This document shows positions 1-5,290 of a stretch of DNA of 5,302 nt, in pieces; the first letter of the stretch is position 1; each line of letters opens with the position of its first letter. The notes under the pieces were generated by a model. It had not been told where the DNA came from and made no database searches. It saw only the letters and a list, made by a program, of their open reading frames with translations. The translations under genes and the position numbers were made by a program. Source of the DNA: CAYLOC01 sp964385195 (GTDB taxonomy: Bacteria > Actinomycetota > Actinomycetes > Propionibacteriales > Nocardioidaceae); NCBI GenBank assembly GCA_964385195.1, contig CAYLOC010000203.1, positions 1 to 5,302 on the forward strand, in the 5' to 3' direction.

Positions 1-90
1 GAGGAGCTCCGGCACCGACCCGATGACCACCCCCCGGCGCAGGACCGGGACGCTGAGCCCGCCGTCGACGGGACGAACGGCAACGTCGAA

Positions 91-750
91 TTGGTCATCG
101 ACAGCACGACCGCGCTGACCGCCCGCGCCATGGAGCGGCTCCGGGGACGCTTCCGTCCCCCGGCGCCGGCCGCGACCGGGACAGCGGATGCGGACGGGGC
201 CGTCACCGTGGCCGAGCCGGAGTCCATCACACCTCCCGACCCCACGCCGTCTGATCCCGGGATCGGGAGCGTGCTCGCCGGCGCGCGGGAGAACCTCGGA
301 CTGAGCATCGACGATCTCGCCGAACGGACCCGGATCCGTCCGCACGTGCTCGAGGCCCTGGAAGCCGACGACTTCGCCCCGTGTGGTGGCGACTTCTACG
401 CCCGCGGGCATCTGCGGATGCTCGGACGCGTCCTGGGTATCGACTCCGATCCGCTGGTGCAGCGCTACGACGAGAGCTACGCCACCCAGCCGGTGACGCC
501 GCGGGAGGTGTTCGACGCCCGTCGGGAGACCAGCGGGGCCGGCGTTCTGCGGCAGGTGACCGACGGCGCGCGGTGGGGTCTGTTGATCGCGGTCGTGCTG
601 GTGCTGCTCCTGGTGTGGGGGATCGCGAAGTACGTCGCCTCGCAGCAGGGCGGAGAGCCGGCCGGCTCCTCCGGCGTCCTGCACAGCTCGGTCAGCGTCT
701 GGACAGGGAGTGGGACAGGGAGCGGAACCGCTGGGGGCACCGGGCGCTGA
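91..750 (+). CDS. RodZ-like helix-turn-helix membrane protein with short C-terminal tail (5' end uncertain)
   Basis: Seen, numbering from the TTG at 91 (219 aa): a Pro/Ala/Asp-rich, probably disordered N-terminus (1-56); a RodZ-type HTH_25 domain at about 58-125, with the signature C98-G-G-D-F-Y-A-R-G-H107 typical of actinobacterial members; a charged linker; one membrane helix at about W162-A183; and a 36-residue Gly/Ser/Thr-rich tail. Family knowledge: RodZ proteins bind cytoskeletal or DNA partners with the cytoplasmic HTH and place a C-terminal DUF4115 domain outside the membrane, acting in cell shape or division. That domain is absent here, so the role is inferred only from the HTH-TM half. 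The start is not settled. The frame is open to base 1 with G/C-rich third positions, and TTG 91, ATG 130 and GTG 208 are all possible, none with a convincing ribosome binding site. GTG 208 would give a start closest to the usual family N-terminus; a start left of the window is also possible. The gene converges on the AhpD-like gene 16 bp downstream. Confidence 0.8.
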   Translation: MVIDSTTALTARAMERLRGRFRPPAPAATGTADADGAVTVAEPESITPPDPTPSDPGIGSVLAGARENLGLSIDDLAERTRIRPHVLEALEADDFAPCGGDFYARGHLRMLGRVLGIDSDPLVQRYDESYATQPVTPREVFDARRETSGAGVLRQVTDGARWGLLIAVVLVLLLVWGIAKYVASQQGGEPAGSSGVLHSSVSVWTGSGTGSGTAGGTGR

Positions 751-760
751 GCCGGGCCCC
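734..760. terminator. Possible terminator hairpin between convergent genes
   Basis: GGGGC (734-738) pairs with GCCCC (756-760). After a bulged A739, CCGG (740-743) pairs with CCGG (752-755), leaving an 8-nt loop, for 9 GC pairs in all. It covers the stop codon of the RodZ-like gene and ends 6 bp from the stop of the convergent AhpD-like gene, so it could end transcription from either side. There is no T-run after it on either strand. In DNA this GC-rich such a hairpin can arise by chance, so only position supports the call. Confidence 0.3.
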
Positions 761-766
761 TCCGGG

Positions 767-1234
767 TCAGCCGGCGGTGGCGGGCTCGGCCGGCAGGTCG
801 GTGTGGACGGTGACGTTCATCCGGTTCCAGACGTTGATCGCGGCGATGGCCATCAGTAACAGCACGGTCTCCTTCTCGTCGAACACCGCCGTCACGTCGT
901 CCCAGACGTCGTCGGAGACACCGTCTGCGCTGATTTCGGTGACCTGCTCGGCGAACGCCAAGGCGGCCTGCTCGCGGCGGCTGAACAGTGCCGGGGCTTC
1001 CCGCCACGCCGCGATGAGGTCGAGCTGACGCTGGTCGGCGCCGGCCTGACGGGCCTCCTTCACATGCATGTCCAGGCACCACGCGCAGTGGTTGATCTGT
1101 GAGGCGCGGATCTTGACCAACGCGAGCAACCTCTCGTCCAGGTTGCCGGCGTGCACGTACTTCTCCAGGCCGAGCACCGCCTGGTACGCGTCCGGGTCGA
1201 CATCGGGGATCGACAAGCGTTGGGTGACAGCCAT
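767..1234 (-). CDS. AhpD-like / carboxymuconolactone decarboxylase family protein
   Basis: A 155-aa protein of the CMD/AhpD-like fold, close to the usual 150-aa length. The core motif H49-C50-A-W-C53-L-D-M-H57 gives the CxxC pair and distal histidine of the AhpD family, which reduce peroxides or disulfides through a thiol relay. The rest is helical and ends in a region containing N-V-W-N-R-M-N, common in this subgroup. The start is the ATG at 1234 because a perfect AAGGAGG lies 7 nt upstream and the protein then begins like its relatives. The reading frame continues upstream to 1408, but that part has no family likeness. Close relatives are annotated as alkylhydroperoxidase-like or carboxymuconolactone decarboxylase proteins, often in oxidative-stress contexts. 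The two cysteines argue for a redox role rather than true carboxymuconolactone decarboxylation, and no aromatic-degradation genes are nearby. It is transcribed away from the MFS gene and towards the RodZ-like gene. The physiological substrate is unknown. Confidence 0.93.
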   Translation of the reverse strand: MAVTQRLSIPDVDPDAYQAVLGLEKYVHAGNLDERLLALVKIRASQINHCAWCLDMHVKEARQAGADQRQLDLIAAWREAPALFSRREQAALAFAEQVTEISADGVSDDVWDDVTAVFDEKETVLLLMAIAAINVWNRMNVTVHTDLPAEPATAG

Positions 1235-1241
1235 GACTCGG

Positions 1242-1248
1242 CCTCCTT
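1242..1248 (-). promoter_or_regulatory. Ribosome binding site of the AhpD-like gene
   Basis: The minus strand reads AAGGAGG, a full anti-16S match, 7 nt before the ATG at 1234. It decides the start over the longer open frame and is the strongest translation signal in the window. Confidence 0.9.
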
Positions 1249-1262
1249 GGTTGGGGTGTTGA

Positions 1263-1276
1263 TACTTCCGACAGTA
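1263..1276. promoter_or_regulatory. Inverted repeat TACT-N6-AGTA in divergent spacer (candidate operator)
   Basis: The 14-bp sequence TACTTCCGACAGTA has perfect 4-bp outer arms and a central CG dyad, and 10 of its 14 positions are symmetric. It is the most A/T-containing part of the 107-bp spacer between the divergent AhpD-like and MFS genes, 29 bp from the ATG of the former. On the minus strand TACTGT (1276-1271) could be a -10-like element for the AhpD-like gene, which would place the repeat over its promoter. No convincing -35 is visible. A binding protein cannot be named. Confidence 0.3.
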
Positions 1277-1298
1277 CGTCGCGCCCCCCGCCGTACCG

Positions 1299-1321
1299 CC
1301 CCGCACCCGGTGGTGCGCGGG
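1299..1321 (+). other. GC-rich hairpin in the MFS leader
   Basis: CCCCGCACC (1299-1307) pairs with the bases from 1312 to 1321, giving 9 pairs with one bulged C at 1318 and a 4-nt loop (1308-1311). It ends 4 nt before the ribosome binding site of the MFS gene. If transcribed, it could affect ribosome access or mRNA stability; it could also be a protein-binding palindrome in DNA. Chance is a real alternative at this base composition. Confidence 0.25.
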
Positions 1322-1325
1322 GGCC

Positions 1326-1332
1326 GGAGAAG
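1326..1332 (+). promoter_or_regulatory. Ribosome binding site of the MFS gene
   Basis: GGAGAAG lies 9 nt before the GTG at 1342 and supports that codon as the start. The ATG at 1334-1336 is out of frame. Confidence 0.6.
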
Positions 1333-1341
1333 AATGGCCGG

Positions 1342-2568
1342 GTGACGTGCCCGGCCGCGACAGGCGCAGACCCTGCGACCTCCGACGAGCGGCGCCCCGT
1401 CGCTTCACGACGCCTCCGGGTGCTGGTGGTCGTTGCGCTGCTGCTCACCGGGTTCTCGATGCGGACCGCCGTCACCAGCGTGGGTGCGGTCCTGGACGCG
1501 CTGCAGACCGACCTGGCGATGTCCGGTGCGGTCGCCGGCGTGGTCACCACGCTGCCGGTGCTGTGCTTCGCCGCGATCGGTGCCGTGGGTCCGCGGCTGG
1601 CCCGGCGGTTGGGGCCACACCGGCTCCTCACGTTCGCTCTGGCGATCATGACCGTCGGCCTCCTCACGCGCGCCGTGGTCGACGTTGCGTGGGCGTTCGT
1701 GCTGCTCAGCGTGGCCGCCCTGGCCGGCGGCGCGATCGCCAACGTCTTGATGCCGAGCCTGGTCAAACGGCACTTCCCGGACCGGATCGGGCAGATGACC
1801 GCGGTCTACACCACCGCGATGGCGGCGGGCACCACCGCTGCGGCCGGGCTGACGGTACCGATCGGCGCGCTGGGTGACGGCTGGCGCACCGGACTGGGGT
1901 CCTGGGCGCTGTTCAGCGCTGCCGCGATCCTGCCCTGGATCCCGGCCCTGCGTGGGGATCGGCCGGCCGTCGCGACGCGGGCCACGGCGGCCGCGCGGCG
2001 TCTGGTCCGCAGCCGTACGGCCTGGGCGCTGATGGTCTTCTTTGCCTCGCAGTCGTTCCAGGCCTACATCGCGTTCGGCTGGTTCGCGAAGTTCTTCCAC
2101 GGCCACGGGTTCTCGGAGTTCGCCGCCGGGTGGCTGGCCGCGCTGTTCGCGGCGGTACAGATCCCGGTGTCGATTGCGGCGCCGAACCTCGTCGCGCGCT
2201 GGGCCCGGCCACTCATCCTGACCCTCGGGGGATGCGGGGTCCTGGCCTACGTGGGCATGGTGACCGCGCCGGTCAGTGGTGCCTGGGTGTGGATGGTGCT
2301 GGCCGGTTGCGGCGGGGGACTGTTCCCGACCGCGCTGACCCTGATCGGCCTGCGGTCGCGGACGTCGCAGACCACGGCGTCACTCTCGGCGTTCGTCCAG
2401 TCCGCGGGATACGTCCTGGCCGCCAGCGGCCCGGTGCTCTTCGGCGCGCTGCACGGGGCAACGGGCGGCTGGTCGGCTCCGTTCGCGTTGCTGTTCGGCG
2501 CGATGGCGGTCTCGCTGGTCACCGGGTGGCTGGTCTCGGCGCACCGGTACGTCGACGACGAGATCTGA
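1342..2568 (+). CDS. MFS transporter, CynX/NimT type
   Basis: A 408-aa polytopic inner-membrane protein of the length and pattern of a 12-helix major facilitator. After a short hydrophilic N-terminus (1-25), helix 1 runs into S39-M-R-T-A-V-T-S-V-G48, a variant of the N-L-R-P-A-x-x-S-V-G motif of the CynX/NimT family. The first inter-helix loop carries a basic R-R-L-G-like MFS motif. A stretch beginning S-L-V-K-R-H-F-P-D-R, followed by M-T-A-V-Y-T-T-A-M, is also diagnostic of this family. Characterised members move cyanate (CynX) or 2-nitroimidazole (NimT); most others are unknown anion or drug exporters, so the substrate is not assignable. No cyanase or carbonic anhydrase gene is adjacent, which weakens a cyanate role. 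The GTG start is backed by a GGAGAAG site. It is divergent from the AhpD-like gene, and the shared 107-bp spacer allows joint regulation. Efflux of a compound that also causes oxidative stress is only a guess. Confidence 0.9.
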   Translation: MTCPAATGADPATSDERRPVASRRLRVLVVVALLLTGFSMRTAVTSVGAVLDALQTDLAMSGAVAGVVTTLPVLCFAAIGAVGPRLARRLGPHRLLTFALAIMTVGLLTRAVVDVAWAFVLLSVAALAGGAIANVLMPSLVKRHFPDRIGQMTAVYTTAMAAGTTAAAGLTVPIGALGDGWRTGLGSWALFSAAAILPWIPALRGDRPAVATRATAAARRLVRSRTAWALMVFFASQSFQAYIAFGWFAKFFHGHGFSEFAAGWLAALFAAVQIPVSIAAPNLVARWARPLILTLGGCGVLAYVGMVTAPVSGAWVWMVLAGCGGGLFPTALTLIGLRSRTSQTTASLSAFVQSAGYVLAASGPVLFGALHGATGGWSAPFALLFGAMAVSLVTGWLVSAHRYVDDEI

Positions 2569-2580
2569 TCGCCGTACCGG
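2544..2580. repeat. Perfect 8-bp inverted repeat across the MFS stop, upstream of rimO
   Basis: CCGGTACG (2544-2551) and CGTACCGG (2573-2580) are exact reverse complements separated by 21 nt, with the palindrome AGATCT (2561-2566) inside the loop. The right arm lies 8 bp upstream of the proposed rimO -10 element. It could be a weak terminator for the MFS transcript or an operator at the rimO promoter. The left arm is inside the MFS coding sequence, which limits how freely it could have evolved as a regulatory site. Confidence 0.35.
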
Positions 2581-2585
2581 GCGGA

Positions 2586-2594
2586 TGCGATACT
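2586..2594 (+). promoter_or_regulatory. Probable extended -10 promoter element of the rimO operon
   Basis: TGCGATACT fits the extended -10 pattern TGnTAnnnT in all but the first hexamer base. Initiation about 7 nt downstream would fall near A2601, only 4 nt before the rimO ATG. There is no Shine-Dalgarno sequence before that ATG, consistent with a leaderless or near-leaderless mRNA, which is common in actinobacteria. A -35 candidate (CTGATC, 2565-2570, 18-nt spacer) is weak. Confidence 0.45.
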
Positions 2595-2604
2595 GAGCCC
2601 AGAC

Positions 2605-4104
2605 ATGGATACCACTGATCCCGCCTCCCCGACGGGGGGCACCACCGTTGCCATCCACACCCTGGGCTGTGCCCGCAACGACGTCGACTCCGAGGAGCTG
2701 GCGGCGCGGCTGGAGGCCGGCGGGTTCCGGTTGGTCGACGACGCCGCCGACGCCGAAGCGGTGCTGGTGAACACCTGCGGTTTCGTCGACGCCGCCAAGA
2801 AGGACTCGGTGGACACCCTGCTCGCCGCGAGCGACCTCAAGGGCACGGGTGCGCCGCAGGCGGTCGTGGCCGTGGGCTGCCTTGCCGAGCGGTACGGCGA
2901 CGAGCTCGCCGCGGCGATGCCGGAGACCGACGCGGTCTTGAGCTTCGACGACTACCCCGACATCGCCGACCGGCTCCGCGGCATCCTGGCCGGGGAACGG
3001 CGTCCGGCGCACCACCCGAGGGACCGGCGCCGGCTGTTGCCGCTGGCGCCGGCGGACCGGTCGGAGGCGGCCGCGCCGTCGATCCCCGGGCACGCCCAGT
3101 CCGCGCCCGACCTGCCCGACGGGGTCGCGCCGGCCACCGGGCCCCGGGCCGTACGGCGGCGCCTGGGCTCTGGCCCCATGGCGCCGCTGAAGCTCGCCTC
3201 CGGCTGCGACCGGCGGTGCACGTTCTGCGCGATCCCGTCGTTCCGGGGCTCGTTCGCGTCGCGACGCCCCGAGGACATCCTCACCGAAGCCGCGTGGCTG
3301 GTCGAGCATGGTGTCCGGGAGGTCTTCTGTGTCAGCGAGAACTCCACGTCCTACGGCAAGGACCTGGGCGACATGCACCTGCTGGAGTCGCTGCTTCCGG
3401 CGCTGGCCGACGTCGACGGGCTCGCCCGGGTCCGGGTGTCGTACCTGCAACCGGCAGAGATGCGCCCGGGTCTGGTGTCCGCGATCGCACAGACTCCCGG
3501 CGTGGCGTCGTACTTCGATGTGTCGTTCCAGCACGCGTCGGCCCCGGTGCTGCGACGGATGCGGCGCTTCGGCGACCCCGACCGGTTCCTTGCCCTGCTG
3601 GAGCAGGTCCGCCGGGCCGACCCTCGCGCCGGCGTACGCAGCAACGTCATCGTCGGGTTCCCCGGAGAGACCGAGGAGGACCTGCAGACGCTGTGTGACT
3701 GGCTGACCGCCGCCCGGCTCGACGTCGTCGGCGTCTTCGGCTACTCCGCCGAGGACGGGACGCCGGCTGCGGAGCTCGACGGGCAGCTGGACGAGGAGGA
3801 GATCCGGTCCCGGGTGGACCAGGTGTCGCGCCTGGTGGAGCAACTGACCGCGCAACGGGCCGAGGACCGGATCGGCGAGCCGGTCGACGTACTCGTGGAG
3901 TCGGTGGAGAGCGCCGCGTCGGTGGACGGCAGCACGGTGGACAGCAGAACGGTGGAGGGGCGAGCCGCGTGCCAGGGTCCCGACGTGGACGGCACCACGG
4001 TCGTGACCGGTGTCGGCGAGACCGTGGCGGTGGGGGATGTCCTGCCTGCGCGGGTCGTGGACGCGGCAGGGGTGGACCTGATCGCACGCCCGTTGAGCGG
4101 ATAG
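2605..4104 (+). CDS. rimO: Ribosomal protein S12 methylthiotransferase RimO
   Basis: This 499-aa radical-SAM enzyme adds a methylthio group to the conserved aspartate of ribosomal protein S12, using two 4Fe-4S clusters and S-adenosylmethionine in the cytoplasm. Domains in order: the N-terminal MTTase domain (about 14-125) with cluster cysteines C22 (in T-L-G-C-A-R-N-D-V-D-S-E), C58 (N-T-C-G-F-V) and C92 (V-G-C-L-A-E-R-Y); a Pro/Arg-rich linker (about 130-190) characteristic of actinobacterial RimO; the radical-SAM domain with C201-xxx-C205-xx-C208, followed by A-I-P-S-F-R-G; and a C-terminal TRAM domain (about 425-495). The C-A-R-N and S-F-R-G signatures separate it from the tRNA enzyme MiaB. 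The TRAM domain carries an unusual V-D-x-x-T repeat at 440-453. The ATG at 2605 lacks a ribosome binding site but sits just after a likely promoter. It is the first gene of the rimO-pgsA-cinA operon, with 8 nt to the next start. Confidence 0.97.
   Translation: MDTTDPASPTGGTTVAIHTLGCARNDVDSEELAARLEAGGFRLVDDAADAEAVLVNTCGFVDAAKKDSVDTLLAASDLKGTGAPQAVVAVGCLAERYGDELAAAMPETDAVLSFDDYPDIADRLRGILAGERRPAHHPRDRRRLLPLAPADRSEAAAPSIPGHAQSAPDLPDGVAPATGPRAVRRRLGSGPMAPLKLASGCDRRCTFCAIPSFRGSFASRRPEDILTEAAWLVEHGVREVFCVSENSTSYGKDLGDMHLLESLLPALADVDGLARVRVSYLQPAEMRPGLVSAIAQTPGVASYFDVSFQHASAPVLRRMRRFGDPDRFLALLEQVRRADPRAGVRSNVIVGFPGETEEDLQTLCDWLTAARLDVVGVFGYSAEDGTPAAELDGQLDEEEIRSRVDQVSRLVEQLTAQRAEDRIGEPVDVLVESVESAASVDGSTVDSRTVEGRAACQGPDVDGTTVVTGVGETVAVGDVLPARVVDAAGVDLIARPLSG
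3922..3957 (+). repeat. Imperfect 15-bp tandem repeat within the rimO TRAM region
   Basis: GTGGACGGCAGCACG (3922-3936) is followed directly by GTGGACAGCAGAACG (3937-3951; 13 of 15 identical), then by a partial third copy starting GTGGAG (3952-3957). It encodes V-D-G-S-T, V-D-S-R-T, V-E. The whole-codon unit keeps the frame, and the surrounding TRAM sequence resumes at G-R-A-A-C-Q-G-P. It looks like an in-frame duplication in a surface loop. Confidence 0.75.
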
Positions 4105-4112
4105 GCGGCGCG

Positions 4113-4757
4113 ATGACCGACGACGCAGCCGACGCTACCGGTGGCGCGGTGCCGGTCAGCCGCTGGAACCTGCCGAACCTGCTGTCGTTCCTGCGGATCC
4201 TGCTGGTGCCGTTGCTGGGCTGGCTGCTGCTGTCCTACGGCGGCCAGGACAACGCCTACCGGTTCTGGGCGTTCGTGGTGTTCGTGGCCGCGATCAGCAC
4301 CGACAAGGTCGACGGGGAGCTGGCGCGCCGGCAGAACCTGGTGACCGACCTCGGCAAGATCCTGGACCCGATCGCGGACAAGGCACTCACCGGGATGGCC
4401 TTCGTCGGGCTGTCGCTGATCGGCGAGCTGTGGTGGTGGGTCACGATCGTGATCTTGTTCCGCGAGTGGTCGATCACCCTGTTGCGGATGTGGGTGATCC
4501 GGTACGGCGTCATGGCCGCCAGCCGTGGCGGCAAGATCAAGACCACGACCCAGGCGCTGGGGCTCAGCCTGCTGCTGTTGCCGTTGCGCCAGTTCGGGGG
4601 GCCGTGGGAACCCTGGGGGCTGGGGCTGTGGTGGCTCGGAGTCGTGGTGATGGGCGTCGCCGTGGCGGTGACCGTCGTGACCGGCCTCGACTACGTCCGG
4701 CAGGCGCTCCGGCTGCGCACCGCCGGCGGCGCAGACGAGCAGCACGGAGGCGCCTGA
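4113..4757 (+). CDS. pgsA: CDP-alcohol phosphatidyltransferase, probable phosphatidylglycerophosphate synthase
   Basis: A 214-aa integral membrane enzyme that transfers a phosphatidyl group from CDP-diacylglycerol, most likely to glycerol 3-phosphate, the committed step to phosphatidylglycerol and cardiolipin. The family motif is complete: D64-xx-D67-G68-xx-A71-R72-x8-G81-xxx-D85-xxx-D89, the metal- and CDP-binding site. An N-terminal W-N-L-P-N-L-L-S-F-L-R segment (18-28), typical of PgsA, leads into the first helix. Several more hydrophobic stretches follow, for about 5-6 helices in all, and the length is normal. The start is the ATG at 4113, 8 nt after the rimO stop; the purine signal before it is weak (AGGCGGCG), suggesting translation coupled to rimO. 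Actinobacteria encode several paralogues of this fold (PgsA, cardiolipin synthase, phosphatidylinositol phosphate synthase). Position next to cinA matches the gene usually called pgsA or pgsA3, but the acceptor alcohol is inferred. The last 20 residues are hydrophilic and non-conserved. Confidence 0.92.
   Translation: MTDDAADATGGAVPVSRWNLPNLLSFLRILLVPLLGWLLLSYGGQDNAYRFWAFVVFVAAISTDKVDGELARRQNLVTDLGKILDPIADKALTGMAFVGLSLIGELWWWVTIVILFREWSITLLRMWVIRYGVMAASRGGKIKTTTQALGLSLLLLPLRQFGGPWEPWGLGLWWLGVVVMGVAVAVTVVTGLDYVRQALRLRTAGGADEQHGGA
4746..4750 (+). promoter_or_regulatory. Ribosome binding site of cinA inside the pgsA end
   Basis: GGAGG lies within the last pgsA codons, 8 nt before the GTG at 4759. 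It supports GTG 4759 rather than the TTG at 4762 as start, and suggests coupled translation of the two genes. Confidence 0.7.
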
Positions 4758-4758
4758 G

Positions 4759-5241
4759 GTGTTGCTGACCGCGCAGGCCCAGCGTGTGGTGGGCGGGCTG
4801 CTGGAGCGTTCGGCGACGGTCTCCACGGCGGAGTCGCTGACCGCTGGTCTGGTCTGCGCGACCCTGGCTCAGGTGCCCGGCGTCTCCGCGGTCCTGCGCG
4901 GTGGCCTGGTGGCCTACGCGACCGATGTGAAGACGGGGGTGCTGGGCGTTGACCCGGAAGTGGTGCGGGAGTACGGCGTGGTGTCCCGGGAGTGCGCCAT
5001 GCTGATGGCGGCGCAGGCGGTCCGGCTGTTCGGCACCGACTACGCGGTGTCCACCACCGGTGTGGCCGGCCCGGACCCGCAGGAGGGGCGCCCGGTCGGG
5101 ACCGTCTTCGTTGCCGTTGCCACCCGACCCCGTGCCGCAGGCGGAGGTGCGCAGGCCCACGACCTGCGGCTGACCGGTGACCGGCAGCAGATCCGGGAGT
5201 CCGCGGTCGCTGCCGCCCTGGACCTCCTGCCGGCGAGTTAG
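4759..5241 (+). CDS. cinA: CinA C-terminal domain family protein, nicotinamide-nucleotide amidase
   Basis: This 160-aa protein is the stand-alone CinA C-terminal (PncC) domain without the N-terminal MoaB-like domain of full CinA; its length matches the single-domain family. PncC hydrolyses the amide of nicotinamide mononucleotide to nicotinate mononucleotide plus ammonia in pyridine nucleotide salvage. Visible family motifs: S-T-A-E-S26-L-T-A-G-L (the active-site region; S26 is the likely catalytic serine), G-G-L-V-A-Y53-A-T-D-V-K58-T-G-V-L-G-V, and T99-T-G-V-A-G-P105. The usual E-S-C-T-G-G is E-S-L-T-A-G here, a substitution common in actinobacteria. The GTG start is 1 nt after the pgsA stop and has a good GGAGG site, so it belongs to the rimO-pgsA operon. 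In actinobacteria the gene is often called cinA from its history as a competence-inducible gene, and a role in DNA uptake should not be assumed. Enzyme activity is inferred from family membership. Confidence 0.93.
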   Translation: MLLTAQAQRVVGGLLERSATVSTAESLTAGLVCATLAQVPGVSAVLRGGLVAYATDVKTGVLGVDPEVVREYGVVSRECAMLMAAQAVRLFGTDYAVSTTGVAGPDPQEGRPVGTVFVAVATRPRAAGGGAQAHDLRLTGDRQQIRESAVAAALDLLPAS

Positions 5242-5256
5242 CCCGCCGTGGGCGGG
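5242..5256 (+). terminator. Short GC hairpin right after cinA
   Basis: CCCGCC-GTG-GGCGGG is a perfect 6-bp GC stem with a 3-nt loop, starting at the first base after the cinA stop. No T-run follows. Position at the end of the operon supports a terminator or 3' stabilising hairpin; the tight 3-nt loop and missing U-tract argue for caution. Confidence 0.4.
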
Positions 5257-5290
5257 AAGAGTCGGCCGGTCGGCGGTGTTGAGTCGGGTA

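Noticed and set aside
381..1028. 215-aa plus-strand frame overlapping the RodZ-like and AhpD-like genes
   Set aside because: Arg/Ala-rich shadow; it begins inside the HTH coding region and ends antisense to the AhpD-like gene.
1258..1263. TTGATA as a -35 element for the MFS gene
   Set aside because: No -10-like sequence occurs 16-19 nt downstream; that region is almost entirely G and C.
1235..1408. N-terminal extension of the AhpD-like gene up to 1408
   Set aside because: The perfect AAGGAGG before ATG 1234 and the family length favour the shorter form, and the extension would overlap the divergent MFS start.
477..1766. 429-aa open frame on the minus strand
   Set aside because: It covers parts of three convincing genes (RodZ-like, AhpD-like, MFS), is rich in Arg/Pro/Thr without family motifs, and is a by-product of high GC content.
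3000..3180. Long Pro/Arg/Ala-rich linker in RimO as a foreign insertion
   Set aside because: Actinobacterial RimO proteins usually carry a similar linker before the radical-SAM motif, so it is typical for the group.
2380..3855. 491-aa open frame on the minus strand opposite rimO
   Set aside because: It lies antisense to a rimO gene with complete cluster motifs. The translation is Gly/Arg/Val-rich with no recognisable domain.
3741..4826. 361-aa minus-strand open frame opposite the end of rimO and pgsA
   Set aside because: Low-complexity Gln/Pro/His/Arg-rich shadow of pgsA and the rimO tail; both plus-strand genes have clear motifs.
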